This document shows positions 1-13,014 of a stretch of DNA of 64,000 bases, piece after piece. Each line of letters starts with the position of its first letter. Position 1 is the first letter of the stretch. Source of the DNA: Gerris lacustris (taxonomy: Eukaryota; Arthropoda; Insecta; Hemiptera; Gerridae); assembly GCA_951217055.1 (NCBI GenBank), contig OX578277.1, forward strand, positions 60,260,173-60,324,172, read 5' to 3'. The notes beneath the pieces were generated by a model. It had not been told where the DNA came from and did no database searches. It saw only the letters and a program-made list of their open reading frames with translations. The position numbers and the translations under genes were made by a program.

Positions 1-480
1 CATTGCTGGTCCCATATAAGTTTCAATCGTCTGCATCTATTTATTTCTCTTCCACATTCGCACAGACATACATTTACATTTATTTACACCAATATCTTCA
101 AAAGTACTCATCAGATGTTTATGAAATTTCAATGGTTTGTTTAAAGTGGCCCGAAGATAACCCAAGTTTAATTTCCACCGTCTGCGCTCTTAAAATGTTG
201 CTAAATTGATACGTTATTCATGTAAAATTTATTCAATTTTCCCTCCGTTTTTAAATGAGTCTAAATTGGTTTGATTTTTACATGATTTAAAGTGTCAATT
301 TAGCAAAATTTAAACAGCGCAGACAGTTAAATTTAATCTGTGAGCTTCTATCAGATACATTTTGTAAAAATCAGATGAGTACTTTTGAAGATAAGGTGTA
401 AATAAATGTATGTGTGTGCACATGTGGAAGAGAAACAAATGGGACCAGAAGATTGGAACTTATAAAGGACCAACAATGGA
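1..480. repeat. Imperfect inverted repeat, about 120-bp arms
   Basis: Bases 1-120 and about 345-480 are imperfect reverse complements: the text around 'tcaaaagtactcatcagatg' reappears inverted near 365-385, and 'ctcttccacat' reappears inverted near 424-434. The spacer of about 220 bases is AT-rich and shows no gene. This looks like a decayed foldback element that probably extends left of the window. Open frames here are incidental. Confidence 0.6.
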
Positions 481-1200
481 CTACTTATGCTAATTAACTG
501 CCATCCAAATTTCATTAAAATCGAACAAGTAGTTTTTAAGAATTGTAGCAAAAATTGAGCGAGAGACAGACTTACAGCCAGAAACGGGATCAAAAATGTT
601 CTCTGATAATAGGAACAGATTTCTGTCTTGGAATTATTAAAATCGGAGACATAATATTCGTTCTTTAGGACGATCACATAGTGAGGTGTTACCTCATAAT
701 ATTTTAATTTTTTTAAAAATATGAGGTTAGAAATTGAAATTAGAGTGTTGAAAGGGGAGAAATTACAATTATAATAAATTATGGAGTATGTATTATTATG
801 GGTATATACAGACAAACCCAAAGACAGACACGGGACCAAAAATGTTCCCTGATAACTGAAATAGATTCCTGTCTTGGAATTATTGAAATCGGAGACATAG
901 CAAAATGTTCGTTCTTTAGAACAATCATATAGCTTCCGTTACGTTGGAAGCTATGTGCCACACTAATTGGCAGACAGTTTACTTAGGTGACATTGTTTTG
1001 TATTGATTTCAAAAACTAATTTAAAACCCGATACATTGCGGTCTGATTGCTTGCCTCTATGTAATTTTTATAAGTGTGGCAATTTGTTAGGTGCTATTTC
1101 ATAGGATTTTAATTTTATTAAATAGAGGGTTGTAATTGGAGTGTTGAAAGGGGGGGGGGGGGAATTACTATTATAATAAAAATAAATTATGGGGTATGCT
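481..1200. repeat. Decayed direct repeats, TE 3'-end-like
   Basis: Two diverged direct copies are visible. A block with 'tcttggaattatt' and 'atcggagacata' occurs at about 585-665 and 830-900. A second block with 'gagtgttgaaaggg' occurs at about 745-790 and 1140-1195. The stretch 'atttcattaaaatcgaac' followed by a gagagacagac run resembles 3' ends shared by many arthropod transposons; that comparison is from memory. No coding capacity is retained. Confidence 0.5.
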
Positions 1201-2940
1201 AAACCTGCATATAGTCATTCAAAGTCAGTCTTCCCCCTCTTTCCCACCGAAAATATTTTCTGTGTTCATGTGCTTTTTATTTGTAATTCCAAACCGTCTC
1301 TTTTTGCAGCTTAAAATTTAGTAACCCATAAAATATTATTAGGCAATGCATCATCATTATAATACATAAACCTTACGCATTTACCTTCACATTGAGTTCG
1401 GAGACAAAGAAACATTATTTGTATCGTTATATTGGAAGAAGTAAGAGATAGACTCTCTCCCGACAGCGAATGCTAGGGAGTATTATGATTTGTTATACAA
1501 AGAAGATTTATGTATTTATATAATTTAAAATAAAATCATTTTCATTCATTCATTTGTATCGCATTTCATTGAAATCTATGCGGCAGTTTAGATTTTATGC
1601 ATCTCTTAGGGAGAAAGTGGGGGGGGGGGGATCTGCTTGACTCAACAAATCTGCTTGATTCGTCAAATTAGATTTTTATCTGAGTAAAAAAAATTAATTT
1701 AGCACGAACTTTCACTTAACTATAGGTTAAATACGAGAATAATTTCTATAAATTATGAACTAATTATAAGAACAACGTGTACCTAAAAAGCACTAGCGGT
1801 ATTTTTTCTAAGCATTATCGGAAATCTAAAGTTATCAGATAAAAAAGCCCAAATATATTCAAAGAATTAAAACATAGGTAAAGCTTATTCTCTTCAATTA
1901 TTAATGAAAACAAATAATTATACAAGTTTTTATCGCATTGATAGAAAAAATAAAGGTAGAAATAATATTGATATTATGATACTTGTTCAAACAACCAAGA
2001 CGGAATCAACAATGATAAAGGTAAATAATAAAACTGACCTAACACGGAAAGCCAACCGCTGTGACAAGCAACTACTCTCATTACCTATTTAGCCCTTTAA
2101 TAACCAAGTATGAATAACCTAAGCACCATTGGTGTCTACTCTTCATTCAATCAACTTTTCAAAGGTAAAATTTACATTTATAGTATAACAGTTTGGACTT
2201 GTGCTTCAGTACTTGTACAACTTCATAATTAGGATTCAAAAATCTATTACAATCAGTTGACAATGTAAGGTAAGATCATAAGACAATAATTTAGCGACTG
2301 CGACGCTCAAATCAGTACAAATTTACCTTTAAAGGCTAACAGCCATATGAAGATCAAGAAGACTGGGATCAAAGTTGACTGATTTAGTCAACTTTAGTAC
2401 TTAAGTGAAGCTGGTATATTTATTGAAAACTCGCAATAGCTAATTTAGAGCGAACCGTCTTTGGATATTTTAATTAGTAGTCAGTTCAGGGATGCTTTGA
2501 ACCAGTCTGAATTAAAACTTGGCAATTGCAGTCAGTCATGGATCAAATCAATTTTATTTAGTATGAGTGAATTTTACAAAATCTCAGTTGAAACGACTAA
2601 AACAATGCGCGTGTCTAGTATTACTATTAGTATTAGTAATGAATAAATTATAGAAGGTAGGATCTCAAGGGATGCATTTTTACGTTGAAAACAAATTAGA
2701 GCATTACAAGTACTACCTTTGATGTTCTTCGATAGCGATACAGAGTTCGGAAGTTTTTCCGAACTCTGTATCTATATCACTGAGATCGGAGGTTTCCTCT
2801 ATTTATTTCAAAAGCTTTATTGAACCTTGAAAATTCATTATTGAAACCTTGAAAATTCATCATTTTTAAAATAAAATAAGTACAGTATGGTTTTAAAATG
2901 GTAAAAATTATAATTGGAGGAGTTGTATTTATACGTTCTA
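1201..2940. other. No gene recognised
   Basis: AT-rich sequence with only short frames of about 60 codons that have no recognisable motif. A short inverted repeat around the gttcggaagtttttccgaac text (about 2745-2768) can form a small hairpin. I see no exon with convincing splice sites and no other feature. Confidence 0.5.
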
Positions 2941-2957
2941 AGAGTTAATTATATTAC

Positions 2958-3896
<939 letters not shown>

Positions 3897-4512
3897 TTTA
3901 GCATCAGGCCCCATTTTGTAACTGGGCTATAGCCCAGGGCCCAGGGTGCTAGATTTTTGGGGGGGGGGGGCAAAATTTTCGAAGACAACTTTTTTACAAA
4001 CAATAAATAAATAAAAAATTGTTATGTATAATATTGTGTCTACTGTAATATATGATTTCCACTCTCAAAGCAAAAGTCAAACATTAAATCTCAATATCAA
4101 CAGACAACAGTAATTTTAATAAGATTTCCATTGAATCTGAAATGTCTTGGAAGATGGCTGTTATGAGTCAAAACGTTTCATAATGAATTAAAAGAGAATG
4201 CGTTAAATTATTATACCTTCGACAAAGCCATTTGTTTATTCATTTATCGAATTTATAGATTTAAATAAAGGTTTACTATAAATTAGAAATATTTTAAACC
4301 TTTTATACTGCGACCCCCAACAAAAACGTTAAATTGAAGTTTTACAGTATTTTCAGTTTTCATTTCATTCTTTTTGTGCGTGTGTTTAATAATTTTAGTT
4401 ATTTTTTGTAATTAGCCCGACTTTTTTTAGTTCATTGTTTTTTAAAATAATTACTATTATGTATTTGTAATTACTATTACTCTCATTTTTATAATGTATT
4501 ATGATCAAATAA

Positions 4513-6778
4513 TAGGCCAGTCATATAGCACATTAAAAACGCAAACTGACGCCTAGTTTTGATTTTTAATATGTTGTTAGAAGCACTACTAATAGTTTAA
4601 ATCCAAGTTTGCAGCTTCAAAAAACCTGTGCTAACTTCGTAGCTCTCGAAAAAGCCGTGCAATTTTCGCACTTGTTGTGGTTTTGTCACTATATCTCTAA
4701 ACTATGAGTTTTTCTATGAAACATGTTATATACGTTTATAAAGTAGATTAAATTACAAGTTGAGGCTAGAAATAGTAGTGTAGGTCAAATTGTTACCAAG
4801 ATACAGCCCTCCAAAAATTGGCTATTTTTTCCAAAGAAGTGCAATTTTAAAATTTGGTCCACTTTTAACCCCGAAGTCGGGCAAAATACATATTTTACGG
4901 ATAAAGTCATGAGGAGAGTTGTTGCAGCAAATGTAATTAGCTTTAATTTAAGCACAGAACGACGTCTGTAGGTTTGAAGGTTTTTCTCGCAATGCTTGAA
5001 AATCCAAAAAATGGGGAAACTGAATTTTTCGTAAAATTGCTCTGTTGAGTTGTTCTCACGACGGTTTGAGGGTAGCTTGGAATGTGCCCCTGATCTGCCT
5101 TCTTCCATCCCCATTGAGATGCGTCTTTTTCCTCCCCTTCCTCCCCAAACACTTCTGAAATTGGTGATAAGTTCGGTTGACGTGGAATGTTGCACCATCT
5201 TCCGTTGGAGGCAAACGGGCAAGGTCTACCTTAGCAGAGGCAGGTGTTTTCACAAAAATTTTATAGCGCGGGCTCTGGAGGGTATCCTCTGTGTAGTCTC
5301 CTCCATACATCTGCGATGGCGTACGCTCTGGTATGGTCTGTGATGGCTTGGTGGGTTGAAGTAGGTTAGAGAAAAACACTTCAGCTGTGGTGATGAGTTG
5401 AGGGTATTTCTGGATAGCGCTCCACATTTTGTTCTTCCCATACCAGAAAAGGGCAGAGGTGTCGCACTCAGTGAAGGCCTGCACCAAAACCTGGGGTTAC
5501 TTCCAAATCTCCACGATTGAATGTGGTTGACGAATATTGTAAGAGGCCAGAGTCACCTCTGCTACTTTTTTGGATAAAAACGTTTTTCACTGCCGATCAC
5601 AAACCATTGAAAAGGACGACGAGGTCCACATCATCTCCCATGATTAGCACAGATTGAAAAGAGTTGCTCTTGTCAAGTGCCACTTTTGACAATGTCTGAT
5701 ATCTCAGTTATGTCGGAGATAAGACGAAGCAATCAAGCTTGCTTCGTTCTATTTCCCCGGCTTTGGATCGGAGCATATCAGAGCAATCATTCGTCGTTTG
5801 TTGCTGTCGTTGGCCAGCAACTTCTCCTGGGCCATTTTTATGATAGTCTTCTCTTGAAAGATGACTTTGTGGCACTGCACAGAACAATAGCGCCTTTGGC
5901 ATTCGGCAGTTTTTGTAATAATAATAAATAAATAACAGTTTGATAACCAACTTTAAAGCAGATCGATCTAAAAAAATAAAAAATAATTTTTTAACAAAAA
6001 TTTATATATTTTTTAAAAATGCGTGGGATGCTCATTGGTAGCTATTTTAAAAATTGGAGTTAGTATAAATATAATAGTACAAAGCAACCCAAACTTTTTT
6101 AAACATTAAATCAATTATTTTGTTTAAAAGTCATTTCTTTTTTAATCACATTTAACTAACTAACGGACGACACATTTGAAGAATTTCACGTGTGTTGTAG
6201 TCAAATGCCCCTCAAACCGCCTTGAGAACTCAACAAAGCAAATTTGCGAAAAATACAATTTTCCCATATTTTGGTATTTTAGAAAAACCTTCAACCCTAC
6301 AGACGTCGTTCTGTGCTTAAATTAAAGCTAATTACATTTGCTTCAACATCTCTCTCTATGACTTCATCTGTAAAATAAGAAATTAGCCCGACTTCGGGGT
6401 TAAAAGTTAACCAAATCTAAAAATTGCACTTCTTTGGAACAAAATTGTCAATTTTTGGAGGGCTGCATCTTGGTAACAATTTGACCTACACTACTGTTTC
6501 TAGCCTCATTTTGTAGCAATTTTAATCTATTTTATAAACGCATATAACGTGTTTCATAGAACAATTCATAGTTTAGGAGATATAGTGACAAAACAGCAAC
6601 AAGTGCGAAAATTGCACGGTTTTTTCGAGTGCTACGAAGTTAGCACAGGTTTTTTGAAGCTGCAAACTTGGATTTAAACTATTAGTAGTGCTTCTAACAA
6701 CATATTAAAAAATCAAAACTTTTAGTTAGCCGTTAGTTTGCGATTTTATCGATTTTTAGTGTCTACTTGATAGGCCTA
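4513..6778. mobile_element. Long-TIR transposon nested in the hAT
   Basis: The left arm (4513 to about 5065) and right arm (about 6195-6778) are reverse complements over roughly 560 bases. For example 'agcacagaacgacgtctg' near 4955 recurs inverted near 6300, and 'gctgcaaacttggattta' near 6660 mirrors the text near 4605. Ends read TAGGCC...GGCCTA. Diverged copies of the terminal arm lie at 22597-22850 and 27704-27908, so this is a dispersed family. Between the arms are minus-strand remnants of one protein (see 5056-5930). The superfamily is not identified; arms this long are seen in Polinton, foldback and some other DNA elements. Confidence 0.75.
5056..5930 (-). pseudogene. TE-borne protein remnant, 'AFTxCDT..GK' family
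   Basis: The minus strand between the two TIR arms encodes broken pieces of one protein. The upstream part (about 5690-5590) reads LIMGDDVDLVVLFNG. The downstream part (5487-5056) begins near AFTECDTSALFWYGKNK and continues WSAIQKYP. From memory, a GEDVD-LVLL block followed by HAFTGCDTTSA.GKGK is a widespread transposon-associated family in arthropod genomes, with acidic residues reminiscent of PIN/XPG-type nucleases. The function is not established here. Frameshifts and stops separate the blocks, so it is dead. It is probably the cargo or transposase-related gene of the surrounding element. Confidence 0.5.
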
Positions 6779-7032
6779 TAAACCTTATATAAAAAACTTA
6801 AAAAAAAGTAAACTGATTTTGTTAGTGTTGTATATACCTTTAAAGCAATGTGCTCGTGCTAAGTGTTCGTGTATATGTGTTATGTGTGAGCGTGTTTGAG
6901 TACCCTATAGTGTGTATGCAGGTATGCATGAAATAACGGGGGGGGGGGCGCCAAAGCTAAGAGCAGCCCAGGGCGCCAAAGCTAAGAGCTGCCCAGTGCG
7001 CCATTCCCTTAAAGTCCGGGCCTGTTTGGCAT

Positions 7033-10000
7033 CCTGTCTACATGACCTGGTAAAAGCAACTTCGAAAAGGGTTTCGATATTCGATGGTCAATTTCCTGAG
7101 GAGGTCACTGCTGGTTTCCCCTGCGATTTGTATCAAGAATCGCATCTCTGTCGCTTGCCTATACTGCATGGGATTCGTAAGTAATGGTCGGTGTATATGT
7201 GGTGTTTTACTCTGCCAATTTTGTTTTGCGCCGGAGACTTCTAACTTACCAAAGAGATTTCTGCTTGTTGGCTCTGCTGAGAGAATAAAAATGCCCTAGG
7301 TGGACGCTATTCTTGCATTATAAGGTCTTCTTCGACTTAACAATTACTACCCTGTATTCTGATCTTATGCTGCAGTTATTCCGCTATATCTTTTTCCATA
7401 CTTCATTAGTAGTGAAGGAATCAATCTTATGCGCTGATTAATATATCCGCTTGCTGTCTTTATAGAGATATATTATCATATACCTGACTTTACGGTAAAA
7501 ATCTCAACTGAATACATTTAGTTCTTCAGTATGAAGACTTTGTTTTTAGTGTTCCGCTAGAGGTTAATAGTTTCTTTTTATGTTTCCCCGCCTTTTGTTT
7601 TGTTTGTTTTATTCTATATTCAGTATCATATTTGTATTGTTTCTTAGGCACTATATACAAACTGATCATTAAATTAATATGTTTATTATTCTCTTCTAGA
7701 TATAAAATAAAGGTATTTTTCTGGAACCTTAATTTTTTATAGACTTTACTTTACAAAATGGGGTATCGAATGCTTGGTTGAGCTCATTTTGTGTTCAATA
7801 GGTTAATAAGTTTTTTATATATTTCCTCAATAGTATGACATTAGTTCGATTTTAAAATTAGAAGAATATATTATTTCAACATTTTAAAATAAGTAACGCA
7901 TAGTTATACGAACAATTGAAATTGTATTTTGTTACTTAAATATTTCACTAAATAAGTTATTTTTTGAAAATATCTCTAGCTCTTGTATTTACACTTCTTA
8001 ATTTTAAATTGATCAAAAGAGAAATTTTATAATGCTGTGGAAGTTTTAATTAGAATAATAAGTTTTAATAATTCAAGCTCCGTAAGAAACACCTCAAGAC
8101 TCGAGTATAATGTGTAATGTATAACGTTAAATAAAAGAAGAGAGAAAAGAGAGAGAAGAAAAATGATTAAAATGCCGAATTTTTCCTCATTTAAAATCTT
8201 GGCTAAAACATAACTTGAAGAAGCTTGGAAAACACCCTCCTCATTGTGGCCCTTGTGTTCATTCATCATAAGCACCTTTTCCAAGAAACAAATCTCAAAT
8301 ACAGGTTTTTTTTTCTTGAACGAAATAATAGAGTGGCATTCGATTAGAAAAACAAACTTTAAATTTTATCACAATTACAGCTATAACATTTTTTCCGCTT
8401 GATTCAAAAGAGACTTTTTTCAGGCCTTGATGAATTTGAATGAGCTTAAAATAGTAAATTCTTCCAATAAACTAATTAGCTTGTCTTGCGCCATTTATTT
8501 GGCATCTATAACTTTTAAAACTATCGTAAACAAAAAAGACAATCTGTCAAATAATGAATAAATTAAGAACAAAATAGTACATTATTAGTTTTAATAATAT
8601 TCTTACCTTTTAAAAGGTGATTCGGATGTATTTCAACTTCTGTCTTCCTTGCCTTCTAATTACAAAAGGCACTTACACTTTACTTTAAATTCAACTTACT
8701 ATTAGATTTAATTTTACTATCAGAAGTATTATTAATCTGATACTAATAGAGTTCTAGGCACGCTTGTGAAATATAACTGTTCTCAATGGTTTAGGTTAAC
8801 AACCAAATAAAAACTGATATTATATTTTTCTCTTTACAACACTATAAAAACACCTGCAACCACATGTAAATTTGACATTATAAAAAAATTCATTCTAAAT
8901 CATTAAAAGAATAATACAAACATAGCACCTCGATCAAATTTTAGGCTACATACATAATTATTATTCTTAAAGCACGAAGTTTATTTATAAACGATGTATT
9001 TTGTTGATAGTTTCTTCTTTTACTGTTATTTGTGTAACAAAAGAGAGTCTAAAAATATTATTTTTAAAAAGCCAAGCAACTATTATGGAAGATAAGATGT
9101 GAGTTTTATCTTTATTGTTTGAATTAGTGGGAGAAACTATGTGGACATGAGAAAAATGACCTTTGTCCTCTTTAGATCCTTTGTTTAATAGGCAATAACC
9201 AAATCCCAATAATTTTTGGGATTTAAGTCCACTATATGTTTTAAATATAACATTATTTTATAAGATTATAATAATTTCCATGTTGAATATTTAGTCGTAG
9301 TTAAAAAGATAGCACTTGTTAAATATTTGTTATGTTTAGACTATGAACGAGTATATTTTGTCTCTAGCTCTTTACTTATCTGATGTGAGGGATAAAACAG
9401 GTAGATAAGAAGAAGTGTGCATGTTCATACTCAATATAAATGTTTACATGTTAATTCTCTTTTCTCAATACAATAATATAAACGCGTTAATACTGATAGT
9501 ACGATGGAGTATACTAGTGTGCAACCCAGGATCACAACCACATTCCTTTACTATGCTCGTGATTAAAGTTAAAATATTATAATTCTATTTTTATCAATGA
9601 TTTGTTTTATTATAACTTATGTGGATAGGGAAGTTACAGCTGATTTTAGATCAGAGGTCTAATATATCAATTTAATATATTAATAAATAAATATTAAAGG
9701 AAGGAAAGTTAAATAAGTGTTTTATATTTAAAGTAAAACTTATTCTAGGACTTATGTCCTTTTATCAGGCTCATTTAATATTATGTGGCGTAAATACAAA
9801 TAAGTACATTCGACCTTTCGACTGGGCCCACCTCCCCTCCAAAGGGAACCAGATAAGTTAGTTGTCCCTAAAAATGACTTCAGACAAACAACAGAGCACG
9901 TATATATTGGCTCACTTAAGCGTACAAGGAGCGCTATTTCAAAAAAGAGGTTTGCTCTAACTTTAGTATCCTGAAGGTTTATTGCATACACCTCGACATG
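7033..10000. other. No gene recognised
   Basis: About 3 kb of AT-rich sequence. The first 270 bases (7040-7300) are GC-richer than the rest and open in several frames on both strands, and may be a decayed exon or TE fragment that I cannot identify. A polypurine stretch lies at 8130-8160. The remaining short frames lack motifs. Confidence 0.45.
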
Positions 10001-10013
10001 GAAACCTTTATCG

Positions 10014-10065
10014 TATATAATCGTAAGCAAGCCTACTAGTATATAATCGTAAGCAAGCCTACTAG
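10014..10065. repeat. Tandem duplication of a 26-bp unit
   Basis: The unit 'tatataatcgtaagcaagc' plus 'ctactag' occurs twice back to back, immediately left of the large palindrome. It may be a duplication made when the palindromic element inserted. Confidence 0.85.
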
Positions 10066-10640
10066 TCCACAGGCCATAAGAAGTGAGTCGCTGATTGATA
10101 AAGTTTTCTTACCTTATGGAATCGCTTATTTATGCCTTGTCCACCGATGAATTGGGTATATGGCAACTGGGCGCTGGGCCATTTCTTTTTTGTTGACATG
10201 CCAAACTTGCCCTTCTGCGGGAACATTGAAAAGAGATAGATAAAGTTTTGATTTTCACAGGATCGTTTAATTAAATTATTTTAAAAAAAGTGGTAAAGGT
10301 GGCCACCGATATGAGTGGGCCGTTTTCTTTTTAACGTCCCCACAAAGCGATATGTTTGGGGCGGTGGACACCCCAAACGGCCCACTCTTATCGGTGGCCA
10401 CCTTTACCACTGTTTTTTAAATAATTTAATTAAACGATCTTGTGAAAATCAAAACTTTATCTATCTCATTTCAATGTTCCCGCAGAAGGGCAAGTTTGGC
10501 ATGTCAACAAAAAAGAAATGGCCTAGCGCCCAGTTGTCATATACCCAATTCATCGGTGGACAAGGCATAAATAAGCGATTCCATAAGGTAAGAAAACTTT
10601 ATCAATCAGCGACTCACTTCTTATGGTGGCCTGTGGACTA
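10063..10640. repeat. 578-bp near-perfect palindrome
   Basis: The left arm starts TAGTCCACAGGCC and the right arm ends GGCCTGTGGACTA. The arms are near-perfect reverse complements for about 290 bases each, for example 'cagcgactcacttcttatgg' on the right versus 'ccataagaagtgagtcgctg' on the left. They meet near 10351 with almost no spacer. GC content is higher than in the surroundings. The 120-codon frame across it is probably incidental. It is best read as a foldback or MITE-type element, possibly inserted at TA. No transposase is present. Confidence 0.85.
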
Positions 10641-10960
10641 TACCTACTTTAAATTTTATACCTTCGACCTAAATTAAATAAGCCCTTGAATTCCTGTGTA
10701 ACTTAGGATGCAGTTCAAAATCAACAGACAACAGAACATATCTAGGCACATTTGAAATTATTCGGATACCTATCAGCCATAAAAATACCATAAAAACAGG
10801 TTTCTTCAATGAAATAGATAATTTACGGAATGATAAATATCTCTAGGAAGGAGAAAATATATTGTGATGATGTCTAGATTTCAAGGAAGAGAAGTTTCAA
10901 GCGGGGTTTAAAAAGAAGCGTTTTAAGTGTTCTCTGTTAAAGAAGAAAAAATGTTTATTT
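10641..10960. other. No feature recognised
   Basis: AT-rich spacer between the palindrome and a dispersed repeat. It contains no convincing frame or structure. Confidence 0.4.
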
Positions 10961-10961
10961 A

Positions 10962-11790
10962 CAATTGATACGAAATATAAACATTGTATCTCTGCAGTGG
11001 CGTAACTATGGGCCCGCACGGGCCCGTATCGCGGGCGGGCCCCCGGAGCCAGGGGGTTCCCCAAACCAATGGCAAAGGAGGGCCCCATAGAGAATAATAA
11101 AATCTAACTAGCTTGGAATATTATACTTCTATAACATTGTCAAGGGGCCCCCATTCAGTTCTGAAAGCAAATCCTTTTAATTTTGGCGGGGGGCCCCCAA
11201 ATATTCTTGGGGGGGCCCAATGCCCTGGCTACGCCACTGTATCTCTGTTTAGATGCGTTGAACGTGATTCTTTACGTACTTGTATTCATTGCGCACGCGC
11301 GTTTCATAATTCCCTTTTTTCCACCCTAGTGCTGTAAAAAAGAATAATTGTCACCTTAGCGTACGATTTGCGAGTTTGTTTACATTTAACAAATCTAATT
11401 TGCTGTTTGTTTAATTAAAGTAACTGTTTATATCGAGTTTTTAGTGAAAAACAATTATTGATTTATGCCATTATGACGAAAATGAGGAGAATAATACGCC
11501 TCCCGAATTAATTAATTCGGCACAAAATACAACTAATGAATTAACGTCATCTTTATCAAAAGAGAAATACTAACTTACATACAGGAAGTTTATTAAATAT
11601 TTTTTTCTGTATTTATTATTAAAATCCAACAATCGTAGATAAAGTACGGTACGCAACTCCTGCGAAAACTGCATTTTGCTTTGCTCGTGTGGTTTTACTA
11701 ACCTCGCTAACGCTCGGGTGCAAACTCCACACTCGCATGCCAAATTCTACTTTCCGCACTAGACGTGTAATGTACTATTTCGTGTCCAAA
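10962..11790 (+). repeat. Dispersed repeat R1, copy 1
   Basis: Sequence starting near 'acgaaatataaacattgtat' and running through 'cgtagataaagtacggtac' to 'gtgtaatgtactattt' is repeated in the same orientation at 25387-25735. This copy is interrupted by a 245-bp hAT MITE (10995-11239). It also carries about 190 bases (about 11415-11605) that are absent from copy 2. That extra segment contains a 40-codon acidic, Asn-rich frame (about 11455-11572) of unknown meaning. Confidence 0.8.
10995..11239. mobile_element. hAT MITE, 245 bp, exact TSD
   Basis: The ends are CAGTGGCGTAAC and GCTACGCCACTG (inverted repeats). It is flanked by the exact 8-bp duplication TATCTCTG at 10987-10994 and 11240-11247. 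The interior is rich in GGGCCC blocks and has no transposase. The related copy of the host repeat at 25404 retains the uninterrupted TATCTCTG, so the empty site is visible in the same window. It is the same family as 25772-26015. Confidence 0.92.
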
Positions 11791-11879
11791 AATACCTATC
11801 AAATTCTAGCTGACCGTCACACGAATTCCTTTCATGAGTCTTTTTGGAGAATGACTGGTAGGATGAAGTCTTTTCACTC

Positions 11880-13006
11880 CAGTGGCGGATTAAAGGGGGG
11901 GGGGCGACCGCCCCCCCCCCCCCCCCCTTGATTATACTTATTTCCAACGACTACCAAATTTCATATCAGAAATGCATAAAAGCGCTGTTTTGAGAGGTAA
12001 TATTTTCAAAATTGTCCGAGGGAGGACCCCCGGCCACGCAATATATCCTCCCCCTCCCCCAATAATAAACTTCTGACCACGCCAGGCGTCCCGGAGGTGT
12101 CCCGGTTTTGGACTTTAAATCCCGAACTTGTCTCCCGATTACTCTTTTCGGGACGCCAAAATGTCCTAGTTTTCAATAGAGACGCCGATAATAGATTAAT
12201 TCGTTTAAACAAATCCACATATTCTAATAATTTATTTTATAAAATAATTTATAGATGCGTAGTTTTAGCAAAATGTTTGTTATTGCCAATCTGAATCAAC
12301 CGCATTTATTCCAATAAAAATAAGTACGAGTATTTGCTTTGATTCGATGGTCTTCAAATAGTTATAATAACATCTAAATTAATTTACTTAATTTAACTAT
12401 TTTTTTCTAAATATAAATAGGTCCGTTGTCATGGGGTTAACGGCTCGTAGATATATAAAACGAAAATATTAAAAATCCCCCTTTAGCTTCCGAGCATACC
12501 GAAGGTAACAAACTGTGATAAATTTTCGTTCTCAAGAACGAATTTTTTTTAGGTATTTTAGACAAAGGGAATGATTAGGTGCACAACTTTTATTGTGTTA
12601 CAATAACTATACTTTTAAGTTTGTATTATATTTTTTATAAAATAAATTATCAGAATATGTGGATTTGTTTAAACGAATTAATCTATTGAAAACTAGGACA
12701 TTTAGGCGTCCCGAAAAGTGTTTTCGGGAGACAAGTTCGGGATTTAAAGTCCAAAACCGGGACAACTCCGCTACGCCTGGCGTAGCGGAGTTTTTCCGGG
12801 GGAGGACCCCCGGACCCCCCGCTATATGTACCGTACAATAATTAACACCTATGACTTACGGTTAAGATATTGTACTGCAGTCGGGGGGGGGGGGAGAAAT
12901 CCTGAGAACCCCCCCCCCCCCACTTTCCTTAGGGCTTTCCATACTCCCGAAACCCCTTGGAGGGTCAGGTCGCCACCCCCTAGATGACACCCTTAATCCG
13001 CCACTG
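11880..13006. mobile_element. hAT-type element, 1127 bp, exact TSD
   Basis: Begins CAGTGGCGGATTAA and ends TTAATCCGCCACTG, a perfect 14-bp terminal inverted repeat. It is flanked by the exact 8-bp duplication TTTCACTC (11872-11879 and 13007-13014). Poly-G/poly-C runs lie inside both ends. It has no transposase, and a second inverted-repeat element occupies its centre (12010-12830). Confidence 0.9.
12010..12830. repeat. Nested inverted repeat inside the hAT
   Basis: The segment about 12015-12260 and the segment about 12630-12830 are reverse complements. For example 'gggatttaaagtccaaaacc' at about 12739 mirrors 12100-12120, and 'tggatttgtttaaacgaatt' at 12660 mirrors about 12195-12215. Both outer edges carry GGAGGACCCCCGG. 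This is a foldback-type element nested in the hAT, with a spacer of about 370 bases. Confidence 0.8.
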
Positions 13007-13014
13007 TTTCACTC

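Larger units (their letters stand above)
3905..7024. mobile_element. hAT-type DNA transposon, non-autonomous
   Basis: The element begins CAGGCCCC and ends GGGCCTG (rc CAGGCCC), the style of hAT terminal inverted repeats. It is flanked by TTTAGCAT (3897-3904) and TTTGGCAT (7025-7032), an 8-bp target duplication with one mismatch; 8 bp is diagnostic for hAT. Poly-G tracts lie inside both ends (about 3959-3970 and 6940-6948). Near the right end a short 'cgccaaagctaagagc' unit is tandemly duplicated (6949-6990). No hAT transposase or BED/dimerisation domain is readable. The middle is occupied by a separate long-TIR transposon (4513-6778). Confidence 0.75.

Noticed and set aside
10315..10677. 120-codon frame in the palindrome
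   Set aside because: It spans the palindrome centre and continues past the element; the coding is incidental to the inverted repeat.
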